A stretch of 6,729 bases of DNA, from assembly GCA_001786095.1 (NCBI GenBank), contig MFVN01000016.1, positions 1 to 6,729 of the forward strand, given 5' to 3'. Source of the stretch: Candidatus Nomurabacteria bacterium RIFCSPLOWO2_02_FULL_42_17. Its GTDB lineage: Bacteria > Patescibacteriota > Minisyncoccia > Phycocordibacterales > MFVN01. The translations under genes were made by a program, and so were the position numbers. The notes under the pieces are model-generated. The model searched no databases. It saw only the letters and a program-made list of their open reading frames with translations, and was not told where the DNA came from. Below are positions 1 to 5,487 of this stretch, one piece after another (position 1 is the first letter of the stretch; every line of letters starts with the position of its first letter).

Positions 1-15
1 TATTTTAGTGAAAAG

Positions 16-44
16 CTGACTTTGTTTCATTAACCATATATTAT
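16..44 (+). promoter_or_regulatory. sigma70-type promoter for rpsB-tsf
   Basis: A CTGACT hexamer (16-21, 4 of 6 matches to TTGACA) and a TATTAT hexamer (39-44, 5 of 6 matches to TATAAT) are separated by exactly 17 bases. This predicts a transcript starting near 51, which gives rpsB a leader of about 75 bases. An overlapping TATATT at 37-42 would leave only a 15-base spacer and is less likely. This is a pattern match, not a mapped start. Confidence 0.55.
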
Positions 45-67
45 CCTAAAAATTCCGCGCAGTCAAA

Positions 68-121
68 GTTTCTTGCGTGAGCAAGCAGTTTTTGGTAGTA
101 TAGAGAAACCCCCGTGTGGGG
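68..121 (+). promoter_or_regulatory. structured rpsB leader with sequestered start region
   Basis: Two alternative folds are visible. CTTGC (72-76) and GCAAG (81-85) form a small hairpin with a GTGA (GNRA-type) loop. Alternatively GTTTCTT (68-74) pairs with GAGAAAC (103-109), a 7-bp stem with one G-U pair. Directly adjacent, CCCC (110-113) pairs with GGGG (118-121) around a GTGT loop. GGGG lies 5 bases before the rpsB ATG and is the only Shine-Dalgarno-like tract there, so the last hairpin would hide it. rpsB leaders are autoregulated by S2 in some bacteria; whether that happens here is inference. Confidence 0.4.
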
Positions 122-126
122 CATTT

Positions 127-867
127 ATGATAAAAGACATTAAAGAACAAAAAACGGGAGGATTGACGGGCGAGATGTTTAAGGTCGGCGCGCACTTTGG
201 TTACAGTCGCGCGCGCCGGCACCCCTCAACTACGCCCTTTATTTTCACCACAAAAAACCGCTTAGACCAGATTGATTTGGAAAAAACCGCGGAACAACTG
301 GCGATAGCCAAAGAATTCGTGAAAAAATTAGCTGAAGCCAATAAGGTTTTATTGATCGTGGGCACCAAACCGGAAGCGGCGTCGGTCGTGAAAGACAATG
401 CTTTCAAGGCGGGCTTACCGCACCAAACACAGCGCTGGGTGGGTGGCACGCTTACAAATTTTTCGGAAATTCGCCGGCGCATGGACACGCTGGAAGAACT
501 TTTGGAAAAAAAGGAACGCGGTGAACTAGAAAAATATACAAAAAAAGAACGCTTGCTCCTTGATGAAAAAATTGACAGATTGAACAGATTTTTTGGCACA
601 CTGTTGATGTTAAAAAGAACACCTGACGCTTTGTTTATTATTGATTCCAAACATGAGAAAGTAGCCGAGGCCGAAGCCCGAAAGATGAAAATTCCAGTAA
701 TAGCGCTAAGCGACACCGACTGCGACATACACGCGATAAAATATCCGATTGTAGGCAACGACAGCGCGCGTTCTAGTATTGAATTTTTTGTTAAAGATAT
801 TTTGGATACTTATAAAAATTCTCGTCCTGTTGTAGAAAAATTACCCGAAGAAACAGTTAAGAAATAA
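127..867 (+). CDS. rpsB: 30S ribosomal protein S2
   Basis: Small-subunit protein S2, which binds 16S rRNA near the head/platform junction late in 30S assembly and is needed for mRNA binding. Family landmarks in order: VGAHFGYSRARRHP near residue 22, the FIFTTKNRLDQIDLEKT strand-helix, VGTKPEA, the QRWVGGTLTNF block, a long charged helical hairpin (TLEELLEKKERGELEKYTKK), LLMLKRTPDALFIID, IPVIALSDTDCD and the C-terminal VGNDSARSSIEFFV. From the ATG at 127 the product is 246 residues, normal for S2. An in-frame TTG at 73 would add 18 residues without homology, rich in P/C/G and encoded by the leader hairpins, so it was not chosen. The stop TAA overlaps the ATG of tsf (TAATG), the classic rpsB-tsf order, indicating translational coupling. 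Identification is secure; the start is likely. Confidence 0.97.
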   Translation: MIKDIKEQKTGGLTGEMFKVGAHFGYSRARRHPSTTPFIFTTKNRLDQIDLEKTAEQLAIAKEFVKKLAEANKVLLIVGTKPEAASVVKDNAFKAGLPHQTQRWVGGTLTNFSEIRRRMDTLEELLEKKERGELEKYTKKERLLLDEKIDRLNRFFGTLLMLKRTPDALFIIDSKHEKVAEAEARKMKIPVIALSDTDCDIHAIKYPIVGNDSARSSIEFFVKDILDTYKNSRPVVEKLPEETVKK

Positions 868-1328
868 TGAATATTACGGCTGAACAAATTAAAACTTTGC
901 GTACACAGACCGGCGTTTCGGTTATGCAATGTCGTATGGCGCTGGAAGAAGCCGGCGGTGATGAAAAAAAAGCGCTGGAAATTTTACGCGAAAAAAGCGC
1001 TGAAATAGTGGCAAAAAAGTCTGGTCGCGCGCTAGGTGCCGGAACTGTGGCGGCTTATATCCACACAAATGGAAACGTGGGAGCTTTGGTAGAACTTTTG
1101 TGCGAAACGGATTTCGTGGCAAAAAACGACCTTTTCCGCGAAAGCACACGTGAAATAGCCATGCATGCCGCGGCTATGAAGCCTGCCTCTAATGAGGAAC
1201 TGTTGGCTCAAGAATCTTTCAAACGTCCCGGTCTGACCATTAACCAAATTGTCGCGGAATTATCGCAAAAATTCGGCGAGCGCGTGGAATTAGGACGTTT
1301 CGCGGTTTTTTCTTCGGTAAATCCTTAA
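867..1328 (+). CDS. tsf: elongation factor Ts, reduced form
   Basis: Guanine nucleotide exchange factor that releases GDP from EF-Tu in the cytoplasm. The N-terminal UBA-like domain (about residues 4-45: IKTLRTQTGVSVMQCRMALEEAGGD) and the hallmark CETDFVAKNDLF (about 79-90) that contacts EF-Tu are both intact. The C-terminal strand-helix (LTINQIVAELSQKFGERVELGRFAVF) is also present. At 153 residues it is shorter than the about 196-residue Thermus form and far shorter than the E. coli form (283). By recalled comparison with Thermus, roughly 40 residues between the first core segment and the final IGENIVVRRF-like segment are absent. Start ATG overlaps the rpsB stop by one base. No pyrH or frr follows, unlike many bacterial rpsB operons. 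The function is probably retained because the EF-Tu contact motif is intact. Confidence 0.95.
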   Translation: MNITAEQIKTLRTQTGVSVMQCRMALEEAGGDEKKALEILREKSAEIVAKKSGRALGAGTVAAYIHTNGNVGALVELLCETDFVAKNDLFRESTREIAMHAAAMKPASNEELLAQESFKRPGLTINQIVAELSQKFGERVELGRFAVFSSVNP

Positions 1329-1367
1329 CGTCTTTCATAATTCCAGACAAAGAGGTAAAATATCATT

Positions 1368-1784
1368 ATGATTGTTTGGGTAGTAATTTTTACTGTTTCA
1401 GTTGCGGGGGCGGCAGGCATGCTGGCTTGGCGCTATTGGCAAATTAAAAAACAACCGGAAAATAATAATGAATCCCATCCCGGGTATCCGCATTGGGATT
1501 GGAATTTTAGTGTTCTACACGGAAGAATTTATCCATATCTTAAAAATTATGGACATGAAATAATAGTGTTATCTTTAAAAGTTTGGATACACGGCGCGCA
1601 TGAGATTAAAAAACAAAAGGAAAAAATTATACCTAAACTGCAAACTCGATTCCGTAAGATATTCAAGCATCATGCTTATATAGAGGGTGGCAATCAGCCG
1701 GTGTCCAAGTTCTTAGACAGTTTAAATAATTATAAGAAGCGCTTACAGAAAATAAAAGATAAAATCAAAGAAGATTTAAATTAG
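1368..1784 (+). CDS. small membrane-anchored protein of unknown function
   Basis: Not recognised. The 138-residue product begins with one hydrophobic segment (about residues 2-21, IVWVVIFTVSVAGAAGMLAW) followed by positive residues (RYWQIKK), which suggests an N-terminal anchor. An aromatic and His-rich stretch comes next (HPGYPHWDWNFSVLHGRIYPY, about 37-57). The rest is strongly basic and helical, with a final Lys-rich amphipathic or coiled-coil-like stretch (about 113-138). The start is supported by AGAGGT (1351-1356), 11 bases before the ATG. It lies 39 bases after tsf and 22 bases before the tRNA gene, same strand, so it may be co-transcribed with either. No catalytic motif is visible. 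Confidence 0.75.
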   Translation: MIVWVVIFTVSVAGAAGMLAWRYWQIKKQPENNNESHPGYPHWDWNFSVLHGRIYPYLKNYGHEIIVLSLKVWIHGAHEIKKQKEKIIPKLQTRFRKIFKHHAYIEGGNQPVSKFLDSLNNYKKRLQKIKDKIKEDLN

Positions 1785-1806
1785 AATAGGTTCGACAGAA
1801 ACATGT

Positions 1807-1878
1807 GCCAGCGTAGCTCAGCGGCAGAGCAGCTGTTTTGTAAACAGCAGGTCGTCGGTTCAAATCCGACCGCTGGCT
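1807..1878 (+). tRNA. tRNA-Thr (anticodon TGT)
   Basis: Full cloverleaf. The 7-bp acceptor stem GCCAGCG (1807-1813) with CGCTGGC (1871-1877) is all Watson-Crick. The D stem is GCTC/GAGC with a short 7-base loop containing GG. The anticodon stem GCTGT/ACAGC (1832-1836, 1844-1848) carries loop TTTGTAA, so the anticodon is TGT (1839-1841), reading ACA and other ACN codons. The T arm is GTCGG-TTCAAAT-CCGAC (1854-1870). The G1-C72 and C2-G71 pairs and the GU of the anticodon fit threonine identity. The discriminator base is T1878. The CCA end is not encoded (T-C-A follows), so it must be added enzymatically. Confidence 0.97.
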
Positions 1879-1881
1879 TCA

Positions 1882-1918
1882 AAGAAACAGAAAAAAAACT
1901 AATTTTTTTCTGTTTCTT
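1882..1918. terminator. A/T-rich bidirectional terminator-like inverted repeat
   Basis: A perfect 16-bp inverted repeat: the arm at 1882-1897 (AAGAAACAG then seven A) pairs with 1903-1918, leaving the loop ACTAA (1898-1902). It sits 3 bases after tRNA-Thr and between convergent transcription units, where a two-way terminator is expected. On both strands the stem has an A-run followed by a T-run, but the stem is A/T-rich and the T-run is part of it, so it is not a classic GC-stem plus U-tail terminator. The minus-strand gene ends inside it: its TAG (1899-1901) is in the loop and its last codons form one arm. Confidence 0.6.
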
Positions 1919-2573
1919 CAGTTGGTTTAATGTTTTTTGGGAGAGGAGGAATGAGTTTTTCGATTTCTTCTATTGTTTGAGGGCCGGGTTGGAGTTGACC
2001 GTCAATGACCAAACCCGGCAAGTCTCTCCCTACTTTATAGATAGAAATAAGCGCGCGTACGGCCGGCGAATCCAAATGATAGTCAAAAGAATAGACGCGC
2101 AATTCCGGATATTTCTCGCGCAAGGCAGTTAAAATTAATCCTTGTTTTCCGCACTCCGGACAATCGCCCGTGTTAGAGTAAAAATAAAGAATAAAATTAG
2201 ACTTAATGCCACAGCGTTCCTTAAGCCGTCGCATTAAAAGATAGTCTTTGATTTGTAAAAGCGAATAGTATTTTTTCAAGTCGGTCACACTCTCGTTCTG
2301 TCCGCCCAAATTACGTTCACTGTATTCTATTTTCTGCGCTAATTCATTCAACTCGTCTGATAGAAAAGTTTTATCCACTTCCTTACAGGCCAGTTCCTGT
2401 AAAAGCGTAAATTTCGTTTCGGTTGAAAGAATATCAATGGAAATTTTATCTTGAATAGACTTCAGGTTTTCTAATTTACGATTGTTGAAATAATTGCTTA
2501 AATAGATAGCTGTCAGAAAAAGAGCTGAAGTAATAAAAAAAACGATAACGTATTTTTTCCAATCAACTTTCAT
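1899..2573 (-). CDS. membrane-anchored thioredoxin-like protein with CPEC site
   Basis: 224 residues. An N-terminal hydrophobic anchor (about 8-25) follows positive residues (MKVDWKK). A helical, probably coiled-coil stretch (about 30-120) contains C63, and C121 lies at the edge of the next domain. The C-terminal thioredoxin-like domain (about 124-212) has the strand SNFILYFYSN, a CPEC redox motif (138-141) at the start of a helix, the VYSFDY strand and LPGLVIDG, where P186 fits the cis-proline before the strand. Topology predicts an extracytoplasmic domain, so a role in thiol-disulfide exchange outside the membrane is inferred; the substrate is unknown. CPEC is not the usual CGPC or CPHC. 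The start is set by GGAG (2581-2584) 7 bases upstream, inside the end of the preceding glycosyltransferase gene, with only 3 bases between the genes. That implies one operon. The C-terminal EETEKN is encoded by the terminator arm. Confidence 0.8.
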   Translation of the reverse strand: MKVDWKKYVIVFFITSALFLTAIYLSNYFNNRKLENLKSIQDKISIDILSTETKFTLLQELACKEVDKTFLSDELNELAQKIEYSERNLGGQNESVTDLKKYYSLLQIKDYLLMRRLKERCGIKSNFILYFYSNTGDCPECGKQGLILTALREKYPELRVYSFDYHLDSPAVRALISIYKVGRDLPGLVIDGQLQPGPQTIEEIEKLIPPLPKNIKPTEETEKN

Positions 2574-2576
2574 ATA

Positions 2577-3824
2577 TTATCTCCAACTAGGATTTTTGCG
2601 ACGAGTGGTGTCCCAAACGGCTTTTACAATCCAAAAAGGAGCCAAAAAACTGTAAATAATTATAAAATAAAAAATTGCCGGAGAAAACTTGAACTTGCCG
2701 TGCGTCATATATCGACCAATAAGTATGGAAACAATGATTAAACCATAAAGAAACAGAAACAAGAATAACACCGATTTAGTGTTGAAATAGAACCAATCCA
2801 AATGCGGAAACGACAAACTTAAATTCCACCCGACCGCGCTGATTTGATTAAGTTTATCCCCTACCCATTCAATCAAGTTTCCAATAATCCTCCCAAAAAC
2901 ATATAAAACACTACTCACTGAAATTAATCCGGCCGGAACAGTAAAAATAGCAAAATGCCCGAACTGCGGTTTGAAAAGCAGACGCCGATAATCCATAGTG
3001 TTGTTTAAAAATCCGTAAATCCAACGTAGGCGCTGTTTGAAAAGCTTTTTGATAGAATTAGGAGTAATGGTATAAACATAAGCATCATTACATTGTTCAA
3101 TTTTCAGATGGTGTTTTTGCATACGGTAAGCGATTTCCATATCTTCGGTATTATGCGCTGGACGATATGAACCAATAACATTAAAAACTTGCCGGCGAAA
3201 GAGAGAAAGGGGACCGGGTGCTACATGGATGCCACCCAAAAAACCAAGCATCTTTTTTATATACACCGCCCATTCATATTCTATTTTCTGACATCTTTCA
3301 AAAATATTTCGCGGGTGATCCACGATAATAGAAGGTGCTACAGCCATGACTTGCGGATTATCAAAGTAAGTAACAAGACGCCGAAGAGCTTCAGGGTGCG
3401 CGAAAGAATCAGCATCCAAACAACCAAAAACTTCAGTTTGACAATACCCTAAAGCTAAATTGAGTGCCGTATATTTACCGCCGTTTTCTTTATGAAAAAC
3501 CTTGACATTGGAATATTTTTCAAAAGTCCGCATGCGCTCAAGCGTGCTATCAGTAGAACCATCATCAACTAAAAAAATATGAAGTTTATCTTTAGGATAA
3601 TCAACTTTCAATAGAGAACACATGGTACGTTCTAGTGTCTGTTCTTCATTCCAGCATGGCACCGCTATCGTTATGGATGGAAATCTAGAGGGTATCACCC
3701 TACCTTCCCGTCGATGGATTTCCTCACGACGCTCTAGAAAAGTTACCAAAAAGAAAACTTGGACATAAATGGATAAGAATATAAAAATATAAAAAACGAC
3801 CGTAATCATAAGTGTTAAGTTCAT
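2577..3824 (-). CDS. membrane family 2 glycosyltransferase, processive type
   Basis: 415 residues from the ATG at 3824. One N-terminal transmembrane segment is followed by a cytoplasmic GT-A domain and about three C-terminal membrane segments. The GT2 motifs are complete (M1 at 3824): nucleotide-sugar binding VDDGSTD (86-92), metal-binding DAD (137-139), TED with the catalytic-base Asp (226-228) and QRLRW (264-268). The D, DxD, TED, QxxRW set is that of polysaccharide synthases such as the PgaC/NodC/hyaluronan/cellulose synthase group. It therefore probably polymerises or transfers sugars from UDP-sugars to make and export a surface glycan; the exact sugar cannot be read. A TTG at 3851 in frame was rejected: it would add nine residues encoded by a hairpin. 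GGGAG (3838-3842) lies 13 bases before the ATG, rather far. It is coupled to the downstream thioredoxin-like gene. Confidence 0.93.
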   Translation of the reverse strand: MNLTLMITVVFYIFIFLSIYVQVFFLVTFLERREEIHRREGRVIPSRFPSITIAVPCWNEEQTLERTMCSLLKVDYPKDKLHIFLVDDGSTDSTLERMRTFEKYSNVKVFHKENGGKYTALNLALGYCQTEVFGCLDADSFAHPEALRRLVTYFDNPQVMAVAPSIIVDHPRNIFERCQKIEYEWAVYIKKMLGFLGGIHVAPGPLSLFRRQVFNVIGSYRPAHNTEDMEIAYRMQKHHLKIEQCNDAYVYTITPNSIKKLFKQRLRWIYGFLNNTMDYRRLLFKPQFGHFAIFTVPAGLISVSSVLYVFGRIIGNLIEWVGDKLNQISAVGWNLSLSFPHLDWFYFNTKSVLFLFLFLYGLIIVSILIGRYMTHGKFKFSPAIFYFIIIYSFLAPFWIVKAVWDTTRRKNPSWR

Positions 3825-3828
3825 CTTA

Positions 3829-3865
3829 AAGCAAAATCTCCCTTTTTGCAAGAGAGATTTTGCTT
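3829..3865 (-). promoter_or_regulatory. 12-bp leader hairpin before the glycosyltransferase
   Basis: On the minus strand AAGCAAAATCTC (3865-3854) pairs perfectly with GAGATTTTGCTT (3840-3829) around a 13-base loop. It begins 9 bases after the DUF378 stop and ends 4 bases before the glycosyltransferase ATG. The only SD-like tract (GGGAG, 3842-3838) straddles the loop and stem, so folding could limit ribosome access. It lacks a T-run on either strand, so it is a poor terminator. It could be an attenuator, a translation control element or an mRNA processing site; which one is unknown. Confidence 0.5.
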
Positions 3866-3874
3866 AAAACAAAC

Positions 3875-4126
3875 TTACATCCCCGCGCCCGAGGAAACGT
3901 CGCATTGGGCGCAACGGCAACCAAAAATCATCCAAGTGGCCGAAACACCGACTAGAACATAGATTATCGCTTCAACCATGGGCCAGTCACCTAAAATAGC
4001 ATTAATAACATTCCAGTTTCCACCCCCTACTAAAGTACCAACCCCTACAAGACCCCAATTGATGCCCCCTATTATAGAAAGAATCATGGCGATTTTACCC
4101 ATTATCGTATGACAAGCTTTTATCAT
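3875..4126 (-). CDS. DUF378 family small membrane protein
   Basis: 83 residues with two membrane helices (about 11-34 and 50-69). The pattern IGGINWGLVGVGTLV, then a short loop with W and a G-D turn, then VEAIIYVLVGVSATWMI, is that of the DUF378 family (two-helix bacterial membrane proteins of unknown function). An unusual C-terminal tail, CRCAQC (C70, C72, C75) followed by a Ser/Gly-rich end, follows helix 2; it could bind metal or form disulfides, but this is speculation. The start ATG at 4126 has no SD; a second ATG (4100-4102, residue 9) just before the first helix is an alternative. Upstream is an AT-rich divergent region shared with the DsbA-like gene. Downstream, 9 bases later, comes the hairpin that precedes the glycosyltransferase, so co-transcription is likely. 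Confidence 0.85.
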   Translation of the reverse strand: MIKACHTIMGKIAMILSIIGGINWGLVGVGTLVGGGNWNVINAILGDWPMVEAIIYVLVGVSATWMIFGCRCAQCDVSSGAGM

Positions 4127-4192
4127 AATTTTTTAAAAATAATTTATAATAATATGACCTTTTGAATGCCTATATTGTATCACTGAAAAATG

Positions 4193-4201
4193 TGTTAGAA
4201 T
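4193..4201 (+). promoter_or_regulatory. extended -10 promoter of the DsbA-like gene
   Basis: TGTTAGAAT at 4193-4201 matches an extended -10 (TG-N-TATAAT with one mismatch). No convincing -35 is present (a weak TTGTAT lies at 4175-4180), which an extended -10 can tolerate. The predicted transcript start is near 4208, only about 3 bases before the GTG at 4211, so the mRNA would be nearly leaderless. This agrees with the absence of any SD sequence there. Confidence 0.45.
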
Positions 4202-4210
4202 AAACGCGTT

Positions 4211-4945
4211 GTGGATAATACGGAAAACAAGCCAAATTTCACTTTAAATACTCCTACGGCCATTATTGTGGCGGGGCTGATTATTGCTGGCGCGATAGTT
4301 TTAACAAACACTCCCTCCAGTACGCGGGGAAAAATAATAGGCGCGGTAGCCGGTTCTGAAATAGATTTAGAAAAACCAATTCATAAACTTTTGGGTTTAA
4401 ACAGCAATGAATTTAAAAAATGTCTTGAATCCGAGGAAATCGCCGAGCGCGTGGAAACGCAGTATCAAGATGGGGTACGGGCGGGCGTGGAGGGCACGCC
4501 CGGCAGTGTGGTGATTGTGGGTGAAAATACTTATTCTTTGCCGGGCGCGCAACCTATTGAAAATATTCGGACTTTAATTGATGGGGTTTTGGCGGGACAA
4601 ACTTGGCCAAATGAAAACATAAATGTCGCGCCCGTGGGTCAAGATGATTATATTTTCGGTAATCCTGAGGCCGAAATAAAAATAGTAGAATTTTCTGATT
4701 TAGAATGTCCGTTCTGTAAAAGCTTTCATGTCACCCTTCATCAAGTTGTTCAAGAATACGACGGCAAGGTAGCTTGGATCTATCGCCATTTCCCTATTGA
4801 TTCTCGGCACCCTAAAGCCGACGCCGAAGCGGTGGCGGTCGAGTGCGCGGGGAAACTCGGCGGCAATGAAATGTTTTGGAAATACATAGACAAACTTTTT
4901 GAAGTCACCCCTTCCAACAACGGCTTCGACCTGAAATTTCTGTAG
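4211..4945 (+). CDS. DsbA-like thiol oxidoreductase with permuted halves
   Basis: 244 residues from a GTG start; one N-terminal membrane anchor (about 16-32). The order of DsbA segments is reversed. Residues about 55-129 (LGLNSNEFKKCLES ... GTPGSVVIVG ... SLPGAQPIENIRTLIDGVL) match what normally is the C-terminal half: last helix of the insert, cis-Pro loop (G95-T96-P97), final strands and helix. A linker (130-144) leads to residues 145-244: DDYIFGNPEAEIKIVEFSDLECPFC (redox C166 and C169), HFPIDSRHPKA, GGNEMFWKYIDKLFEVTPSNNGFDL, normally the N-terminal half. The frame stops at DLKFL, where a standard protein would go on into the PxIAxxLGL segment that here starts the first half. Together they add up to about one complete domain. 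Probable role: oxidation or exchange of disulfides outside the membrane. Alternatives: a partial duplication truncated by insertion of the AT-rich DNA that follows, or misassembly. Confidence 0.85.
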   Translation: MDNTENKPNFTLNTPTAIIVAGLIIAGAIVLTNTPSSTRGKIIGAVAGSEIDLEKPIHKLLGLNSNEFKKCLESEEIAERVETQYQDGVRAGVEGTPGSVVIVGENTYSLPGAQPIENIRTLIDGVLAGQTWPNENINVAPVGQDDYIFGNPEAEIKIVEFSDLECPFCKSFHVTLHQVVQEYDGKVAWIYRHFPIDSRHPKADAEAVAVECAGKLGGNEMFWKYIDKLFEVTPSNNGFDLKFL

Positions 4946-4962
4946 CCAACCTGCCAGGTCGA
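4926..4962. repeat. inverted repeat at the DsbA-like stop codon
   Basis: TCGACCTG (4926-4933) and CAGGTCGA (4955-4962) are perfect 8-bp inverted repeats, 21 bases apart, enclosing the TAG at 4943-4945. Inside, ACCTG-C-CAGGT (4949-4959) is a compact palindrome. No T-run follows, so a terminator role is doubtful. The repeat marks the switch from GC-richer dsbA-like sequence to AT-rich DNA and may be a degenerate REP-like hairpin or insertion footprint; this last point is inference. Confidence 0.45.
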
Positions 4963-4991
4963 CATGTTCTATAGTTCAAAAGTTTAATAAA

Positions 4992-5471
4992 ATGAAAATA
5001 AGAAAAAAACAAAAAAAATACAGATTACTTACCGAACCTTTTGTTGAACACTATGTAAGAAAACATTTATCAAAAAAAAAGTTCGGTGATGGAAAAAAAG
5101 ACCTAGAAAACAAGAGTTTAAGAGAACACGGAGTTGATATAAAGGTGAAGCACCGAAATTTTGGGCAGTATTTTTTAGTTGAAGTTAAGGGAAACCCGAG
5201 TCCATCTGTAAAATACCCACACGGCTCAAGAAATAGCTCAATGAACTCGGCTTTGGGGCAAATTATAACAAGAATGCACACAAAGCGAAGAAAACGCTCC
5301 TATAAATGGGGATATAAATATGGTGTTGCATTTCCATATTCTTTTAAAAATGTACTGAAGAAAATACCCTATGATGTGTGCTATAAGTTAAATTTATATG
5401 TTTTTCTTGTGTATTTGTCAGGAAAAGTCGAGGAATATAACCACAAAAAACTTAAAAAAATACAAGCGTAG
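4992..5471 (+). CDS. PD-(D/E)XK nuclease-like protein
   Basis: 159 residues, very basic (KIRKKQKKY at the N-terminus; HTKRRKRSYKWGYKY in the middle). The pattern HGVDI (46-50, D49) followed 14 residues later by a strand FLVEVKG (E64-x-K66) is the signature of the PD-(D/E)XK nuclease fold. An acidic helix before it (E15, E19) and SALGQIITRM (Q90) fit the flanking helices of that fold. No methyltransferase or specificity partner is next to it, so it is not a standard restriction operon; substrate and function are unknown. It starts 46 bases after the DsbA-like stop; no SD is visible, and a weak TATAGT (4970-4975) could serve as -10. Its codon choice is A/T-rich and unlike its left neighbour, and it sits beside a transposase, which suggests transfer. 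The nuclease assignment rests on a few residues. Confidence 0.7.
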   Translation: MKIRKKQKKYRLLTEPFVEHYVRKHLSKKKFGDGKKDLENKSLREHGVDIKVKHRNFGQYFLVEVKGNPSPSVKYPHGSRNSSMNSALGQIITRMHTKRRKRSYKWGYKYGVAFPYSFKNVLKKIPYDVCYKLNLYVFLVYLSGKVEEYNHKKLKKIQA

Positions 5472-5487
5472 ATTTTTCCAGAACTCT

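Noticed and set aside
73..126. TTG start extending rpsB by 18 residues
   Set aside because: The extension has no resemblance to S2, overlaps the leader hairpins, and the ATG at 127 gives the normal family length.
201..758. Long minus-strand open frame inside rpsB
   Set aside because: Antisense shadow of a secure ribosomal protein gene.
1782..1787. TAGAAT as a separate -10 box for tRNA-Thr
   Set aside because: No -35 at a usable distance and no TG extension, so it cannot be told from chance in AT-rich DNA.
1803..2132. Open frame on the plus strand across tRNA-Thr and the terminator
   Set aside because: It overlaps a perfect cloverleaf and runs antisense to the thioredoxin-like gene; the translation has no recognisable features.
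3189..3452. Plus-strand open frame inside the glycosyltransferase gene
   Set aside because: Antisense shadow; the minus strand carries complete GT2 motifs over the same bases.
3825..3851. TTG start extending the glycosyltransferase by nine residues
   Set aside because: The extra codons lie in the 12-bp hairpin, no SD precedes them, and the ATG at 3824 starts directly before the membrane segment.
4141..4155. -10-like TATAAA/TATTAT on the minus strand for DUF378
   Set aside because: The region is so A/T-rich that such hexamers are expected by chance, and no -35 lies at 16-18 bases.
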